From the NCBI RefSeq assembly GCF_021390335.1, contig NZ_JAJUXK010000001.1, positions 1,054,001-1,118,000 on the forward strand: a stretch of 64,000 nt of DNA, read 5' to 3'. The DNA is from Dyadobacter sp. CY343. GTDB taxonomy: Bacteria > Bacteroidota > Bacteroidia > Cytophagales > Spirosomataceae. Both the position numbers and the translations under genes were made by a program. Shown here in pieces: positions 32,303 through 41,622 of the stretch (its first letter is position 1; each line of letters starts with the position of its first letter). The notes under the pieces were generated by a model. It did no database searches. It was not told the DNA's origin and worked only from the letters and a program-made list of their open reading frames with translations.

Positions 32303-35143
32303 TTGAAAAAAATCTTACTCCTGGCCATTCTATGTCTCACATTGTCGGTTGCGCACGCGCAGACTTCGGGACGATTTACATTGAAAGGAAGCACGGTCGA
32401 TACTGCCGGTGTCCCGCTTCCGGAATCAACGGTGATGCTGCTTACACCCAAAGATTCGACGCTTGTCAACTTCGCGCGGACAGCCAAGGATGGGACTTTC
32501 GAATTCAAAAATGTGAAGCGGGCCAACTACCTCATCAAGATCACTTACGTGGGGTATCTTCCTTACCAGGAAGCTGTTAAACCGAAAGACGATGATGTTA
32601 CGGATCTGGGAAAGATCAAAATGACATTTATGGACCAGGTACTGTATGATGTGGTGATCAAGGCATTTCGCGCGCCGCTGAGTATTCGCGGCGATACGAT
32701 TGAATATGACCCAAAAGCATTTAAGGTACAGCCAGGCGCGTCGGTCGAGGACCTGATCCGGCGGCTCCCAGGCTTGCAGGTAGACCAGGACGGGACGATC
32801 AAGGCGCAGGGAGAAACGGTCAAACGTGTAACGGTAGACGGTAAGCGCTTTTTTGGAGACGATACCAAGGCTGCAACGAAAAATTTACCAGCCGAGGCGA
32901 TTTCCAAAGTGCAGGTATTTAATGAAAAAACGGAACAATCCAGGATAACCGGTGTAGACGATGGTAAACACGAGAAAACGCTGAACCTGCAATTAAAGGA
33001 TAGTCACAAAAAAGGCGGTTTCGGAAAAGCTACACTTGCCGCGGGTACCGATAAACGTTTGGAGGGAAAGATCAATTACAACCGGTTTAATGAGAAAAAT
33101 CAGTTCTCGGTGATCGGTCTTGGAAACAATACCAACCAGGGCGGCATGTCGTGGGACGATTACCAGGATTTCAAAGGAAGCCAGTCTTTCAACTGGGGCG
33201 ACGACGGGGATTTCGGGTTTGGCGGCGGAGTCAGATATATCTCGTTTGGTGGTGATGATGATGAAAGTTTGACGATCCAGGCGGGTAGGGGAGCGCAGAA
33301 CCGGGGTTTCAACAAGAACTGGGCAGGCGGCGCAAATTATAATTTTGACACAAAGAAAACCAAGTTCAACACCAGCTACTATTATAACCAAACCACGCAG
33401 GATCTGGATGCCACCGCGCGGCAGACGAACTTCCTCACCAATTCAGCATTTACGAAGGTGGATACCAACGGAAGGTTGAACTTCAATGAGAACCACAGAG
33501 GAAGTTTGCGGTTTGAAAAAACGATCGATTCGCTGAATACGCTGATCGTGTTGTCCAATATGCGCATTGGGAGTGGTACTGCCGACTATTTCAGCCACCA
33601 GGAATTTTTCCGCGGGGCGCAGGATACCACCCAGCTTTCCAATACCAGCGACCAGCGCAATTTTTCTGATTTCAATTCTTTTGCTCTGGGCAATACTGCT
33701 ATTTTCCGTCACAAGTTCAAGAAAAAGGGAAGGAACTTCGCTGCGAGTTTAGCGTACAATGTCAATAATTCCGAAGGTACGATCGATCAGAAATCGACCA
33801 ACCGGTTTTTCAGAACTTCGGAAACGACTCCGGATAGCATATTGAATATCAATCAAACCAACTATACAAAGAGTTTGCGGAACCAGATCAAGGGGAGTGT
33901 ACTGTTTATAGAGCCTTTTGCGAAGAAGTTCGTTGTGGAGACATTCTATAATTATAGCCTGAAAAGTGACGATGTCGACCGGGATGTATTTGATATCAAT
34001 GAGAGCGGGCCGGTCAGGAACACGAATCTGAGCCGCTATTACCGCAATATCTCAACTTATAACCGCCTCGGAACTTCGGTCAGGTATTCGCATAATGGGT
34101 TAAATATAGCAGCGGGAGTCGGCGCACAGCAGATTCACCTGGACGGTAAGTTTTCAGTGGATCAGAACGACGCAGTCCGTACCAATATCGACAGGAAGTT
34201 CTTCAATTTCGTGCCAAACGTTTCCCTGAATTTTGACCTGAAACAAAACAGATATCTGTACGGTGGCTATAATGTGTCCGTTCAGGAGCCTAATATCCGT
34301 GACCTGCAACCGATCGTCGATAACAGTAACCCGCTGTATATCCGGGTAGGTAATCCGAATCTGGTACCAACTGTGAACCACTCTGTGAATCTGGGCTACA
34401 ACTATTTCAATCCGGGCAGCTTTATACAAATGTTCTTCGGGGCTTATTATAACTACTATGACAATCAGGTGATTTATAGTCAGCGGGTATCTGAAAATCT
34501 GGTTACTACCACGATGGCGGAAAATATCAGTGGCGGTAAAAACTTCAATTTGTACGGTAATTATGGTTTTCCAATCGTAAAAACAAAGAGCAATTTCAAC
34601 ATCAATGCTTCGTATAACCGGGGCAACAACCTGACGAATATCAACGGCGAGCTGAACGAGACGAAAAACAACGGTTACAACTGGGGCGCGCGACTGGATT
34701 TCACACCGAGCGACAAGTTTACGGTTTACACCAATGCAAACTGGAATATCACGGATACCAAATATTCGATCAGCTCGGGGCAAAACCAGAAGATCATCAA
34801 TACCAATTATGGAGCTGAAATGAATGTTAAGCTGCCTAAGGATATTTACTTCAACAGCCGCTTTTCATATAATTCTTACGTAAACAACCGTTTCGGTTTT
34901 GACCAGAAAATGCCGATCCTGAACGTGTCAGTATTTAAAACCATGCTGAAAAGCAAAAAAGGGGAGATCAGACTATCAGCATTTGACCTTTTCAACAAAA
35001 ACCGCGGGATATCGCAGTCGGCTTATCAGAACTTTGTTTCACAGGAGCAGGTACGCACATTGGCGAGATACTTTATGCTGAGCTTTACCTACAATATGCG
35101 CGGGGTAGCGCATTCGGTTCGCCGGAAAGGTTTTGGATATTAA
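32303..35143 (+). CDS. TonB-dependent outer-membrane beta-barrel protein, GLPGLI-linked type
   Basis: A 946-residue outer-membrane protein. The start is a TTG at 32303, which begins a perfect signal peptide (MKKILLLAILCLTLSVAHAQ); no ATG fits. A carboxypeptidase-like beta-sandwich (GSTVDTAGVPLPESTVMLL, ITYVGYLPYQE) precedes a plug (GASVEDLIRRLPGLQVDQDG, KRVTVDGKRFFGDD) and a long barrel with a disordered-looking Gly/Asp-rich loop near residues 280-320. This is the large-plug barrel family commonly paired with GLPGLI proteins. Here the partner follows after 23 bases. The substrate may be a peptide or metal, not established. Confidence 0.9.
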   Translation: MKKILLLAILCLTLSVAHAQTSGRFTLKGSTVDTAGVPLPESTVMLLTPKDSTLVNFARTAKDGTFEFKNVKRANYLIKITYVGYLPYQEAVKPKDDDVTDLGKIKMTFMDQVLYDVVIKAFRAPLSIRGDTIEYDPKAFKVQPGASVEDLIRRLPGLQVDQDGTIKAQGETVKRVTVDGKRFFGDDTKAATKNLPAEAISKVQVFNEKTEQSRITGVDDGKHEKTLNLQLKDSHKKGGFGKATLAAGTDKRLEGKINYNRFNEKNQFSVIGLGNNTNQGGMSWDDYQDFKGSQSFNWGDDGDFGFGGGVRYISFGGDDDESLTIQAGRGAQNRGFNKNWAGGANYNFDTKKTKFNTSYYYNQTTQDLDATARQTNFLTNSAFTKVDTNGRLNFNENHRGSLRFEKTIDSLNTLIVLSNMRIGSGTADYFSHQEFFRGAQDTTQLSNTSDQRNFSDFNSFALGNTAIFRHKFKKKGRNFAASLAYNVNNSEGTIDQKSTNRFFRTSETTPDSILNINQTNYTKSLRNQIKGSVLFIEPFAKKFVVETFYNYSLKSDDVDRDVFDINESGPVRNTNLSRYYRNISTYNRLGTSVRYSHNGLNIAAGVGAQQIHLDGKFSVDQNDAVRTNIDRKFFNFVPNVSLNFDLKQNRYLYGGYNVSVQEPNIRDLQPIVDNSNPLYIRVGNPNLVPTVNHSVNLGYNYFNPGSFIQMFFGAYYNYYDNQVIYSQRVSENLVTTTMAENISGGKNFNLYGNYGFPIVKTKSNFNINASYNRGNNLTNINGELNETKNNGYNWGARLDFTPSDKFTVYTNANWNITDTKYSISSGQNQKIINTNYGAEMNVKLPKDIYFNSRFSYNSYVNNRFGFDQKMPILNVSVFKTMLKSKKGEIRLSAFDLFNKNRGISQSAYQNFVSQEQVRTLARYFMLSFTYNMRGVAHSVRRKGFGY

Positions 35144-35166
35144 TCAACAATCAATTATTAGGAGTT

Positions 35167-35907
35167 ATGAAAAAATTATTTGCCCTGTTCCTGGTGATCG
35201 CCGGCTTGCCCGCATTGGCCCAGTCAGACGGCTTGGTTGTTACCTACGAACGGACATTCTTCTGGTCGAAAGTGTATGAAAAGCTGACATTCTTATCGGA
35301 AGAAGAAAAGAGCAGGATGAAAAATTCCTGGGGCGTAAACGATGAAGGCTGGAAGAGCAAAGGTCAACTTGTTGCAAGCCCGGGTCAAAGTAAATATGTG
35401 GAACTGGAAGAGGAAGCCGACGGCGGTTACCGGGGCCGTAAGAGTGAATACCTTGTTTTCCGCGATTTCGATAAAGCTAGGAAAATGGAGCTGGAAGAGT
35501 TTGCCGGAAAAATGCTGCTCATAGAGGACACATTGATTGCGCCAAAATGGAAAGTAATGAACAAGATCAAGGAAATTGGCGGGTATATGTGTATGATGGC
35601 AGTTTCGGAGGATTCTATAAAAGGTCAGAAAATTGAAGCCTGGTTTGCCAACGATCTGGCTTACGGCAGCGGCCCGGAACGCTACTACGGCTTGCCGGGA
35701 ATGATCCTGGAAGTGGACGTAAACGACGGCGAAATGCTGCTAACTGCCATTAAAGTTGAGAAAAAACCGGTGGCCGAACTGCTTGCATTGCCGAAGAAGA
35801 TCAAAGGCAAAAAGATCACGACGACGGAGTACGAAAAGATGATGACGACCCACTTCCGCGACAGCATCAAATCACGCCGGAACCCGTACTGGGCTGTGAG
35901 GTATTAG
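35167..35907 (+). CDS. GLPGLI-family secreted protein
   Basis: A 246-residue exported protein (signal MKKLFALFLVIAGLPALAQ) with the defining motif RYYGLPGMILEV, here GLPGMI instead of GLPGLI. The family is found only in Bacteroidota, has no known activity and usually lies beside a large TonB-dependent barrel, as here (23-base gap). Late lysine-rich segment KKIKGKKITTTEYEKMMTTH is typical. A strong terminator follows at 35947-35983, so the two genes form one unit. Confidence 0.9.
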   Translation: MKKLFALFLVIAGLPALAQSDGLVVTYERTFFWSKVYEKLTFLSEEEKSRMKNSWGVNDEGWKSKGQLVASPGQSKYVELEEEADGGYRGRKSEYLVFRDFDKARKMELEEFAGKMLLIEDTLIAPKWKVMNKIKEIGGYMCMMAVSEDSIKGQKIEAWFANDLAYGSGPERYYGLPGMILEVDVNDGEMLLTAIKVEKKPVAELLALPKKIKGKKITTTEYEKMMTTHFRDSIKSRRNPYWAVRY

Positions 35908-35946
35908 AGTGAGATTAGAATTGTTAATATTTGCTAAGGAGCTTCC

Positions 35947-35983
35947 AAAAAGGGGAAATTGTAAATCACAATTTCCCCTTTTT
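35947..35983 (+). terminator. Strong Rho-independent terminator
   Basis: A perfect 16-bp stem (35947-35962 with 35968-35983) with a 5-base loop; the stem base itself supplies A and T runs, so it can work in both directions. It ends the TonB-barrel/GLPGLI unit. Confidence 0.9.
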
Positions 35984-36104
35984 ACGTACCTTTGCGCTTT
36001 GAAAACGCATCCCAGGGTTTTCTGGCTCGATATTTTTGTTGTCAGTGTAGTTGTACCATGTTTTACTTAACAGTGTTTAATTTTTTTAACAACCCTTGTT
36101 CCCT

Positions 36105-36992
36105 ATGAAAAATACGCTTTTAGCAGTTGCTATGCTCTTCGTACTTGGCTCATGCGCCAGTAAGAAAAAGCTACTTACAGCGCAGAAACAGGCTAATGAA
36201 ATTCAGATTCAATTAGACAAAGCGAGAGCTGACCTGAATGATTGTGACAGCAGAACTGCTGGTTTGAATAATGATTTAAAGGCTAAAAATGACGAGTTGA
36301 CCAGCAAAAATGCCAAATTGAAAGAGCTGGAAGAACAAGTTGAATTCTTGAAAAAGAACAATAATAACCTGCTTGACCGTATGTCTGATCTTTCTGTGAT
36401 CAGCAAGGAAGGTTCTGAAAGCATTAAGAAATCGCTTGCTATGATGGATGCACAAGGAACTCAGATCAGAGACCTGAATTCAAGCATTCAAAAGAAAGAT
36501 TCTTTGAACATGGCGCTGGTACTTAACCTGAAACGTTCACTGGCTGACGTAAGTGACGAAGATGTTCAGATCGAAGTGAAGAAAGGCGTAGTTTACGTTT
36601 CTCTATCGGACAAAATGCTTTTCCGCTCAGGAAGTTCTGTGATCAATACTCAGGCTGAGAGCGTGTTGAGCAAAGTAGCCAAGATCCTGAACGACTACAA
36701 AGAAATCGAGATCCTGATCGAAGGTCACACGGATAATGTACCTATCGCGACAGATAAAGTGTCTGATAACTGGGATTTGAGCGTTTTGCGCGCTACTTCG
36801 GTTGCTCGTACACTTCAAAAGAAATACGGTGTTGAGCCGGTTCGTATGATTGCAGGTGGCCGTGGCGAATATTTACCCAAAGTGGCAAACGATTCTGCTC
36901 CTAACCGCAGCCTGAACCGTCGTACCGAGATCATCATTACTCCTAAGTTGGATCAATTCTTTAATCTTTACACACCTAACGCGGGTAAATAA
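36105..36992 (+). CDS. OmpA-family peptidoglycan-binding lipoprotein
   Basis: A 295-residue outer-membrane lipoprotein starting at ATG 36105 (MKNTLLAVAMLFVLGSCASK, lipobox GSC). A long coiled coil (about residues 20-125, heptads such as LKAKNDELTSKNAKLKELEE) projects to the C-terminal OmpA domain (about 160-285: LFRSGSSVINTQAESVLSKV, EILIEGHTDNVPI, NWDLSVLRATSVARTL, NRSLNRRTEIIITPK), which anchors to peptidoglycan. A monocistronic gene flanked by terminators on both sides; codon use is strongly biased, suggesting high expression. Confidence 0.95.
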   Translation: MKNTLLAVAMLFVLGSCASKKKLLTAQKQANEIQIQLDKARADLNDCDSRTAGLNNDLKAKNDELTSKNAKLKELEEQVEFLKKNNNNLLDRMSDLSVISKEGSESIKKSLAMMDAQGTQIRDLNSSIQKKDSLNMALVLNLKRSLADVSDEDVQIEVKKGVVYVSLSDKMLFRSGSSVINTQAESVLSKVAKILNDYKEIEILIEGHTDNVPIATDKVSDNWDLSVLRATSVARTLQKKYGVEPVRMIAGGRGEYLPKVANDSAPNRSLNRRTEIIITPKLDQFFNLYTPNAGK

Positions 36993-37012
36993 GATTATTG
37001 CAGATATTCAGG

Positions 37013-37044
37013 AGCCCGCAGGATTAGTCCCGCGGGCTTTTTTT
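37013..37044 (+). terminator. Rho-independent terminator of the OmpA-like gene
   Basis: Stem AGCCCGC / GCGGGCT with a 12-base loop followed by seven T residues, 21 bases after the OmpA-like stop codon. Confidence 0.85.
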
Positions 37045-37068
37045 ATTCATCCCAATCCCGATTATCCA

Positions 37069-38022
37069 ATGTCAGAAACTGTACCTACCAGAGAAACCAT
37101 TGAAGCGGCGCACCAACTGGTGGCTCCCTGGATCCATCGCACGCCGGTCATGACCTCGCAGTTCTTTAACCGGCTTTGTGGTGCGGAGCTTTTTTTCAAA
37201 TGCGAGAATTTGCAAAAGATAGGCGCATTCAAAGCGCGGGGCGGACTGAATGCGATCTTATCCCTGTCGCCTAAGCAACTGGAAAACGGGGTTACCACGC
37301 ATTCTTCCGGTAACCACGCGCAGGCGATCGCATTTGCAGCGGCCAAAGTTGGCGCCAAAGCTTATATTGTAATGCCTGAAAATTCTTCGCTGGTCAAGAT
37401 CAGGGCGGTGGAGGAATATGGTGCGGAAATCACGTTTTGCGTCAATACACCGGAAGCCCGGCAGGAAACGGTGGATCAGATCACTGAAAAAACGGGCGCT
37501 ACATTTATTCATCCTTTCAATAATTATGAAGTGATCGCAGGGCAGGCAACTGCCGCCAAAGAGCTGATCGAGGACGTGAAAGTGCATCTTGATGTGATCG
37601 TGGCGCCGGTAGGAGGAGGAGGATTGCTGAGTGGTACCGCACTTTCGGCGCGCTACTTTTCGCCGGAAACGGAAGTGTACGCAGGCGAGCCGGAAGGAGC
37701 GGCCGATGCAGTATTGTCTTTCAGGAGTGATAAAATTGAAAAAGCACCTTACGTGAAGACGATCGCCGACGGGTTGCTGACCTACCTTGGAGACAAGACG
37801 TTTCCGATCATTAAGGAACACGTGACGGACGTTCTGCTCGTGTCGGACGAAGAGATTATCGCCGCAATGCGCTATCTCTGGGAAAGGATGAAAATCGTTG
37901 TCGAGCCTTCGGGAGCAGTTTCGCTTGCGGCTATTATCAGGAACAAAGAAGCCTTTACAGGGAAGAAGATCGGCGTGATACTGACCGGTGGGAATGTCGA
38001 TTTAGGGAAACTGCCATTCTGA
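37069..38022 (+). CDS. Threonine/serine dehydratase, PLP-dependent, without ACT domain
   Basis: A 317-residue fold-type II PLP enzyme. Lys55 in KIGAFKARGG forms the internal aldimine, SSGNHAQA binds the carboxylate, and GGGGLLSG holds the PLP phosphate. The length of about 320 and lack of a C-terminal ACT regulatory domain place it with catabolic threonine ammonia-lyases or serine dehydratases/racemases rather than the biosynthetic IlvA. It converts threonine to 2-oxobutyrate or serine to pyruvate in the cytoplasm. Stands alone; no isoleucine genes nearby. Confidence 0.92.
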   Translation: MSETVPTRETIEAAHQLVAPWIHRTPVMTSQFFNRLCGAELFFKCENLQKIGAFKARGGLNAILSLSPKQLENGVTTHSSGNHAQAIAFAAAKVGAKAYIVMPENSSLVKIRAVEEYGAEITFCVNTPEARQETVDQITEKTGATFIHPFNNYEVIAGQATAAKELIEDVKVHLDVIVAPVGGGGLLSGTALSARYFSPETEVYAGEPEGAADAVLSFRSDKIEKAPYVKTIADGLLTYLGDKTFPIIKEHVTDVLLVSDEEIIAAMRYLWERMKIVVEPSGAVSLAAIIRNKEAFTGKKIGVILTGGNVDLGKLPF

Positions 38023-38157
38023 TAATCAGTAGAATCGAAGAAAAGCGGAATTTTCATAAAGAATAGTATGCGGATCGGGCTTAAACACCGTTATAGAGAA
38101 AATAATTATATTTATCGAACCAACAAACTGGTAACTATTTACACCAAACATTGAAGT

Positions 38158-38634
38158 ATGAAAAAGCTGATTTTTTGTTGCCTGGTCGTTTTAATGGGCG
38201 CTTGCAAAGACAAAAAGGAGAATGTGGAGCCGGAGACCGATTTCGCTCCTGATTTTGCCGGAGTCTATGCTACAACAACAGTAATACCGCCGTCAAGGAC
38301 CGATTTTAACTGGGTTGTTACTCAAAATGCAAAGAACCAGCTGAATATCGTTTTCACAAAAGACACTGAGGTTTCAGCTGCCGGAAGTACGATATCATTG
38401 CTGCAAACCTACAAGCTGATCAATGTAAAGACGACCAGCAAAGATATGATCGAGCTGGACGAAACTGTGGATGTGGAGCAAAGCAATGGAAAGCAGCTCA
38501 GACAGAAAGTTCAGGGAACAGGTACAAGAGTGATCAATAAGGACGGAATTCCGCAGATCAATATTACCTTGAAACTGACTGACGCGAGTACCAACAATGC
38601 AATCGAAGAGTACCTCGAATTCAAGAAGAAATAA
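38158..38634 (+). CDS. Small lipoprotein, 158 residues
   Basis: A lipoprotein signal (MKKLIFCCLVVLMGAC, lipobox GAC) followed by a charged linker (KDKKENVEPE) and a beta-rich domain resembling lipocalin-like small Bacteroidota lipoproteins (FAGVYATTTVIPP, NITLKLTDAS). Family not recognised precisely. Terminated by a strong hairpin at 38656-38696. No functional link to neighbours. Confidence 0.75.
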   Translation: MKKLIFCCLVVLMGACKDKKENVEPETDFAPDFAGVYATTTVIPPSRTDFNWVVTQNAKNQLNIVFTKDTEVSAAGSTISLLQTYKLINVKTTSKDMIELDETVDVEQSNGKQLRQKVQGTGTRVINKDGIPQINITLKLTDASTNNAIEEYLEFKKK

Positions 38635-38655
38635 GTTAAGAAAAGAAATACTATC

Positions 38656-38696
38656 AAAAGGGGCGGCTGACATATCAACCGCCCCTTTTGCTTTTT
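38656..38696. terminator. Bidirectional terminator between convergent genes
   Basis: An 11-bp stem AAAAGGGGCGG / CCGCCCCTTTT with T-rich sequence after it (GCTTTTT). It lies between the lipoprotein gene and the convergent nuclease gene, whose stop codon it reaches. Confidence 0.8.
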
Positions 38697-41601
38697 ATCT
38701 TCCGCAAATGCCCGTGAAATCGCAATACGTGCAGATCGTCAGATCGTCCGTTTTGCGGAAAGGAATATCGGGATCGAGCATTACATTCAATATATCAGCC
38801 AATATCTCCTCCGACTTCCGGATAAAATCTCCCGGTGCCAATTCATCCGTCAGTTCCATGGGGTTTGAGACCTGGCTTTTGGGATCGCGGAATGAATAAA
38901 AGCCTGATTTCACCGCAAAATCGCCGAAATTGTACGTGGTATCTCCCAGCTTCAATCCGTTTTCATCGAGCATTTTCCGGTACATCAGGTATTCGTACAT
39001 CCACAGCTGGCGTACATAGCCCATTTTTCGATCCGGGTCTGTCTTTAAAACTTCTTCCCGGCGTTCTGGGTCTGCGAGTTTTTGCTTTCCCGCTACCTCT
39101 ACGCTACCCGTTTTGTAATCCATCACAAATAGCTTCCGATCCTGCTCGTCGAGTTCGATACGATCTATTTTTCCGCCAAGGCGCACGGGCGTGTAAGTTC
39201 CCTGCAAAACGAGCTCGATCTTCGTACTGATCTTTTGTTCTGCCGCCAGTATTTTCCGGCGCGGCCTGAGCTGCATCTGATGTTTGAGAAACACCAGGAT
39301 CTGCTGCTCGCCGATCTGATAATAGATCCTGTTCAGGCCGAGGTCAGTCACATATCCTCTGAAAAGCCGGTCAAACTCTTCTTTGAGCGCGGTCTTGATC
39401 TGTTCCTCGGAAGGGTCGATATTACTCAGGAAAAATTCGAGATCCAGACGTTCCAGCGCGGCGTGGAGCCACGTCCCGATCTTATCCATTCCCAGCTCTT
39501 CTTCCACTTCTTCCTTCTCTTTTACCCCCACAATATGTTTGAGATAAAACTGCATCGGACAACGGATGAATTCATTTAAATGTGTTGGATAAATGCCTTT
39601 ATTCGCCAGATACCCACGAATTGCCAAAAGCAAAGCTTCATCTTTCCTTACAGATTCTTCAAGTTCCTGCTGTTGTTGTCCGTCAAAAACGACCCGCTTA
39701 TGCTCGATACTGATCTTCGGATTGTATTTAGCGAGCTCAAATTCAAGTTGCTGGATAAACCTGCTTTTCTCGCCACCTCCGGGCGCATTACTTGTACTCG
39801 TGTAAAGCAAATGCACCTCGCTCGCGCGTTGCAACAAACGGTAAAAATGGTACGACATCACCGCTTCCTGGTGCAAATGCGTCGGTAACCCCACCGTCTG
39901 CGCCGCGTCGAAAGGGATCAGTGAATTCTGCCTTTTTGCCTGGGGTAATGTGCCTTCATTGAGCGATAGAATGATAATGCGTTCAAAATCCAGCGCCCGC
40001 GTTTCCAGCATTCCCATGATCTGCAAATTGCTAACCGGCTCTCCGCTGAAAGGAATGCGCGTTTGCCGGATCAGTTCAAACATAAATGAACGCAGCGTCC
40101 GAAGCGTGATCAGCTCGGTTTTTTCGTCAATAGTTTGTTCAAATTGTTTGAGCAGGGTATAAAAAAGGTAGAGATACTCCGTTTCCAGCGCGTTTTTGTA
40201 ATCTTTATAAACATCACGCAGCAACTCGATCAGCTGGTAAAAGGTCTGCAAAACCTGATTTGGCTTGTTCTTTTCCCAACGCGTGAATAGTACCCGGAAA
40301 AGCGGATGATTTTCTCCCAGCATCAGCAGCTGCTCCGAGTCGAGAAAAACCTGGTTACCGTTCGTGATCTCGTATAATGTCTTTTGAATGATTGTCTGGC
40401 CGCTGTCAGAAGGTTTCAAAGCAACATATTCATAATGCCGGATAAACGGGTGGTTCAGGACCTTATCAATCGACTTATGCCCAAATTTTGGGATCCTGAT
40501 CATTTTGCCGGCCTTGCTTTTAAACTCAACTACATTCTGTTGCAGGTCGAAAATGCTGTCGATTAATGTATATAACAGCGAATTCCGCATGGAAAGGCCC
40601 ATTGTCACATTGAGGTCGAGCACATTTTCGTCGAGTGAATAGAGCATGGGCATCAGCAAGTTCTCGTCTGCAAGCACAATTGCAGTCGGGACCTGCGCAG
40701 CTTCGGGGGATGCTCTTATAATCTGGTAAAGCTGCCCTGCTACTTTTGTCTGCAAAGTCGCGTTAGGTACGCCGTACACCGTAATGTGTTTGGAGCTCGA
40801 AAGCAGATCGTCGCTGATCCAGTTCCACGGGCCGAATGCGCCGCTTTTCTGGTAGTCCCGCAAACTTTTACCCGCTTCCACATTTTTGTTCTCGGACATA
40901 TAATACCGGTCGCTGTCCCAGAAAACTTCTGCTTTTTCTGCTTTAACCAGCGTAGTAACAATCACCCGCTCCGACTCGGTGAATGCATTAAAACCTGCGA
41001 AATAAATCCGCTCGTAGTCAGCCCGTTGCAGTAAAAGCTCCTCAACATCTTCCGCCAACTGCCGGTACGCCATGCCGCGGTACGCTTTTCCTTTCTGTTC
41101 CAGCTTTTCGCGAAACAGTCTGTACAGAGTTTTTATATTTTGAAAAAGAGAAAAATACTGCTTATGCCCGCCTTCACTTTGCAGCGACCTGCCTTCGGGT
41201 AAGTTTTGCTGCCACCTTTCAATCGCCTGGGCTTCTGATAAATAGTCGAATAAATAGTCCGTTTTTACGAGGTACTGATCAATTTTATCAAGATCATTCA
41301 GCAAAACAGCCGCCCAGCCCATAAACCGCTCAAACTGCACCTCGGGATCGATATCGCGGAAGGTTTCATACAGATCAAAAAGCAAATGAACCGGATCCTC
41401 GATTTCCAGCGTACACATACTTTCCACAAAATCGTCGACCGCGATCACAGACGGGCTCATCATCGGTTCAGTGGTTTCGATCGCCAGCTCCTGCATTAGA
41501 AAAAACGCTGCCCGCCGCGTCGGTACAACGATCTGAACCCTTTCCAGCGAAGAATGATTGGCTAATATTCGTTTTGCAACGGAATTGAGAAAGGACTGCA
41601 T
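38695..41601 (-). CDS. AddB-like PD-(D/E)XK nuclease with helicase-like N-terminus
   Basis: A 968-residue protein resembling the AddB/RexB class. The N-terminal helicase-like region lacks a Walker A lysine loop (it starts VQIVVPTRRAAFFLMQELA), so it should not hydrolyse ATP. The C-terminal third carries a RecB-type nuclease (EFIRCPMQFYLKHIVGVKEK, GTWLHAALERL, GGKIDRIELDEQDRKLFVMDYKTG) and ends with CTYCDFTGICGR, which with the earlier Cys of IRCPMQFY fits a 4Fe-4S staple. Its AddA helicase partner is not in the window. It is third in the lpxK-porin-nuclease operon (21-base gap). Confidence 0.9.
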   Translation of the reverse strand: MQSFLNSVAKRILANHSSLERVQIVVPTRRAAFFLMQELAIETTEPMMSPSVIAVDDFVESMCTLEIEDPVHLLFDLYETFRDIDPEVQFERFMGWAAVLLNDLDKIDQYLVKTDYLFDYLSEAQAIERWQQNLPEGRSLQSEGGHKQYFSLFQNIKTLYRLFREKLEQKGKAYRGMAYRQLAEDVEELLLQRADYERIYFAGFNAFTESERVIVTTLVKAEKAEVFWDSDRYYMSENKNVEAGKSLRDYQKSGAFGPWNWISDDLLSSSKHITVYGVPNATLQTKVAGQLYQIIRASPEAAQVPTAIVLADENLLMPMLYSLDENVLDLNVTMGLSMRNSLLYTLIDSIFDLQQNVVEFKSKAGKMIRIPKFGHKSIDKVLNHPFIRHYEYVALKPSDSGQTIIQKTLYEITNGNQVFLDSEQLLMLGENHPLFRVLFTRWEKNKPNQVLQTFYQLIELLRDVYKDYKNALETEYLYLFYTLLKQFEQTIDEKTELITLRTLRSFMFELIRQTRIPFSGEPVSNLQIMGMLETRALDFERIIILSLNEGTLPQAKRQNSLIPFDAAQTVGLPTHLHQEAVMSYHFYRLLQRASEVHLLYTSTSNAPGGGEKSRFIQQLEFELAKYNPKISIEHKRVVFDGQQQQELEESVRKDEALLLAIRGYLANKGIYPTHLNEFIRCPMQFYLKHIVGVKEKEEVEEELGMDKIGTWLHAALERLDLEFFLSNIDPSEEQIKTALKEEFDRLFRGYVTDLGLNRIYYQIGEQQILVFLKHQMQLRPRRKILAAEQKISTKIELVLQGTYTPVRLGGKIDRIELDEQDRKLFVMDYKTGSVEVAGKQKLADPERREEVLKTDPDRKMGYVRQLWMYEYLMYRKMLDENGLKLGDTTYNFGDFAVKSGFYSFRDPKSQVSNPMELTDELAPGDFIRKSEEILADILNVMLDPDIPFRKTDDLTICTYCDFTGICGR

Positions 41602-41622
41602 AAGATATTGGATAAGAGCGGC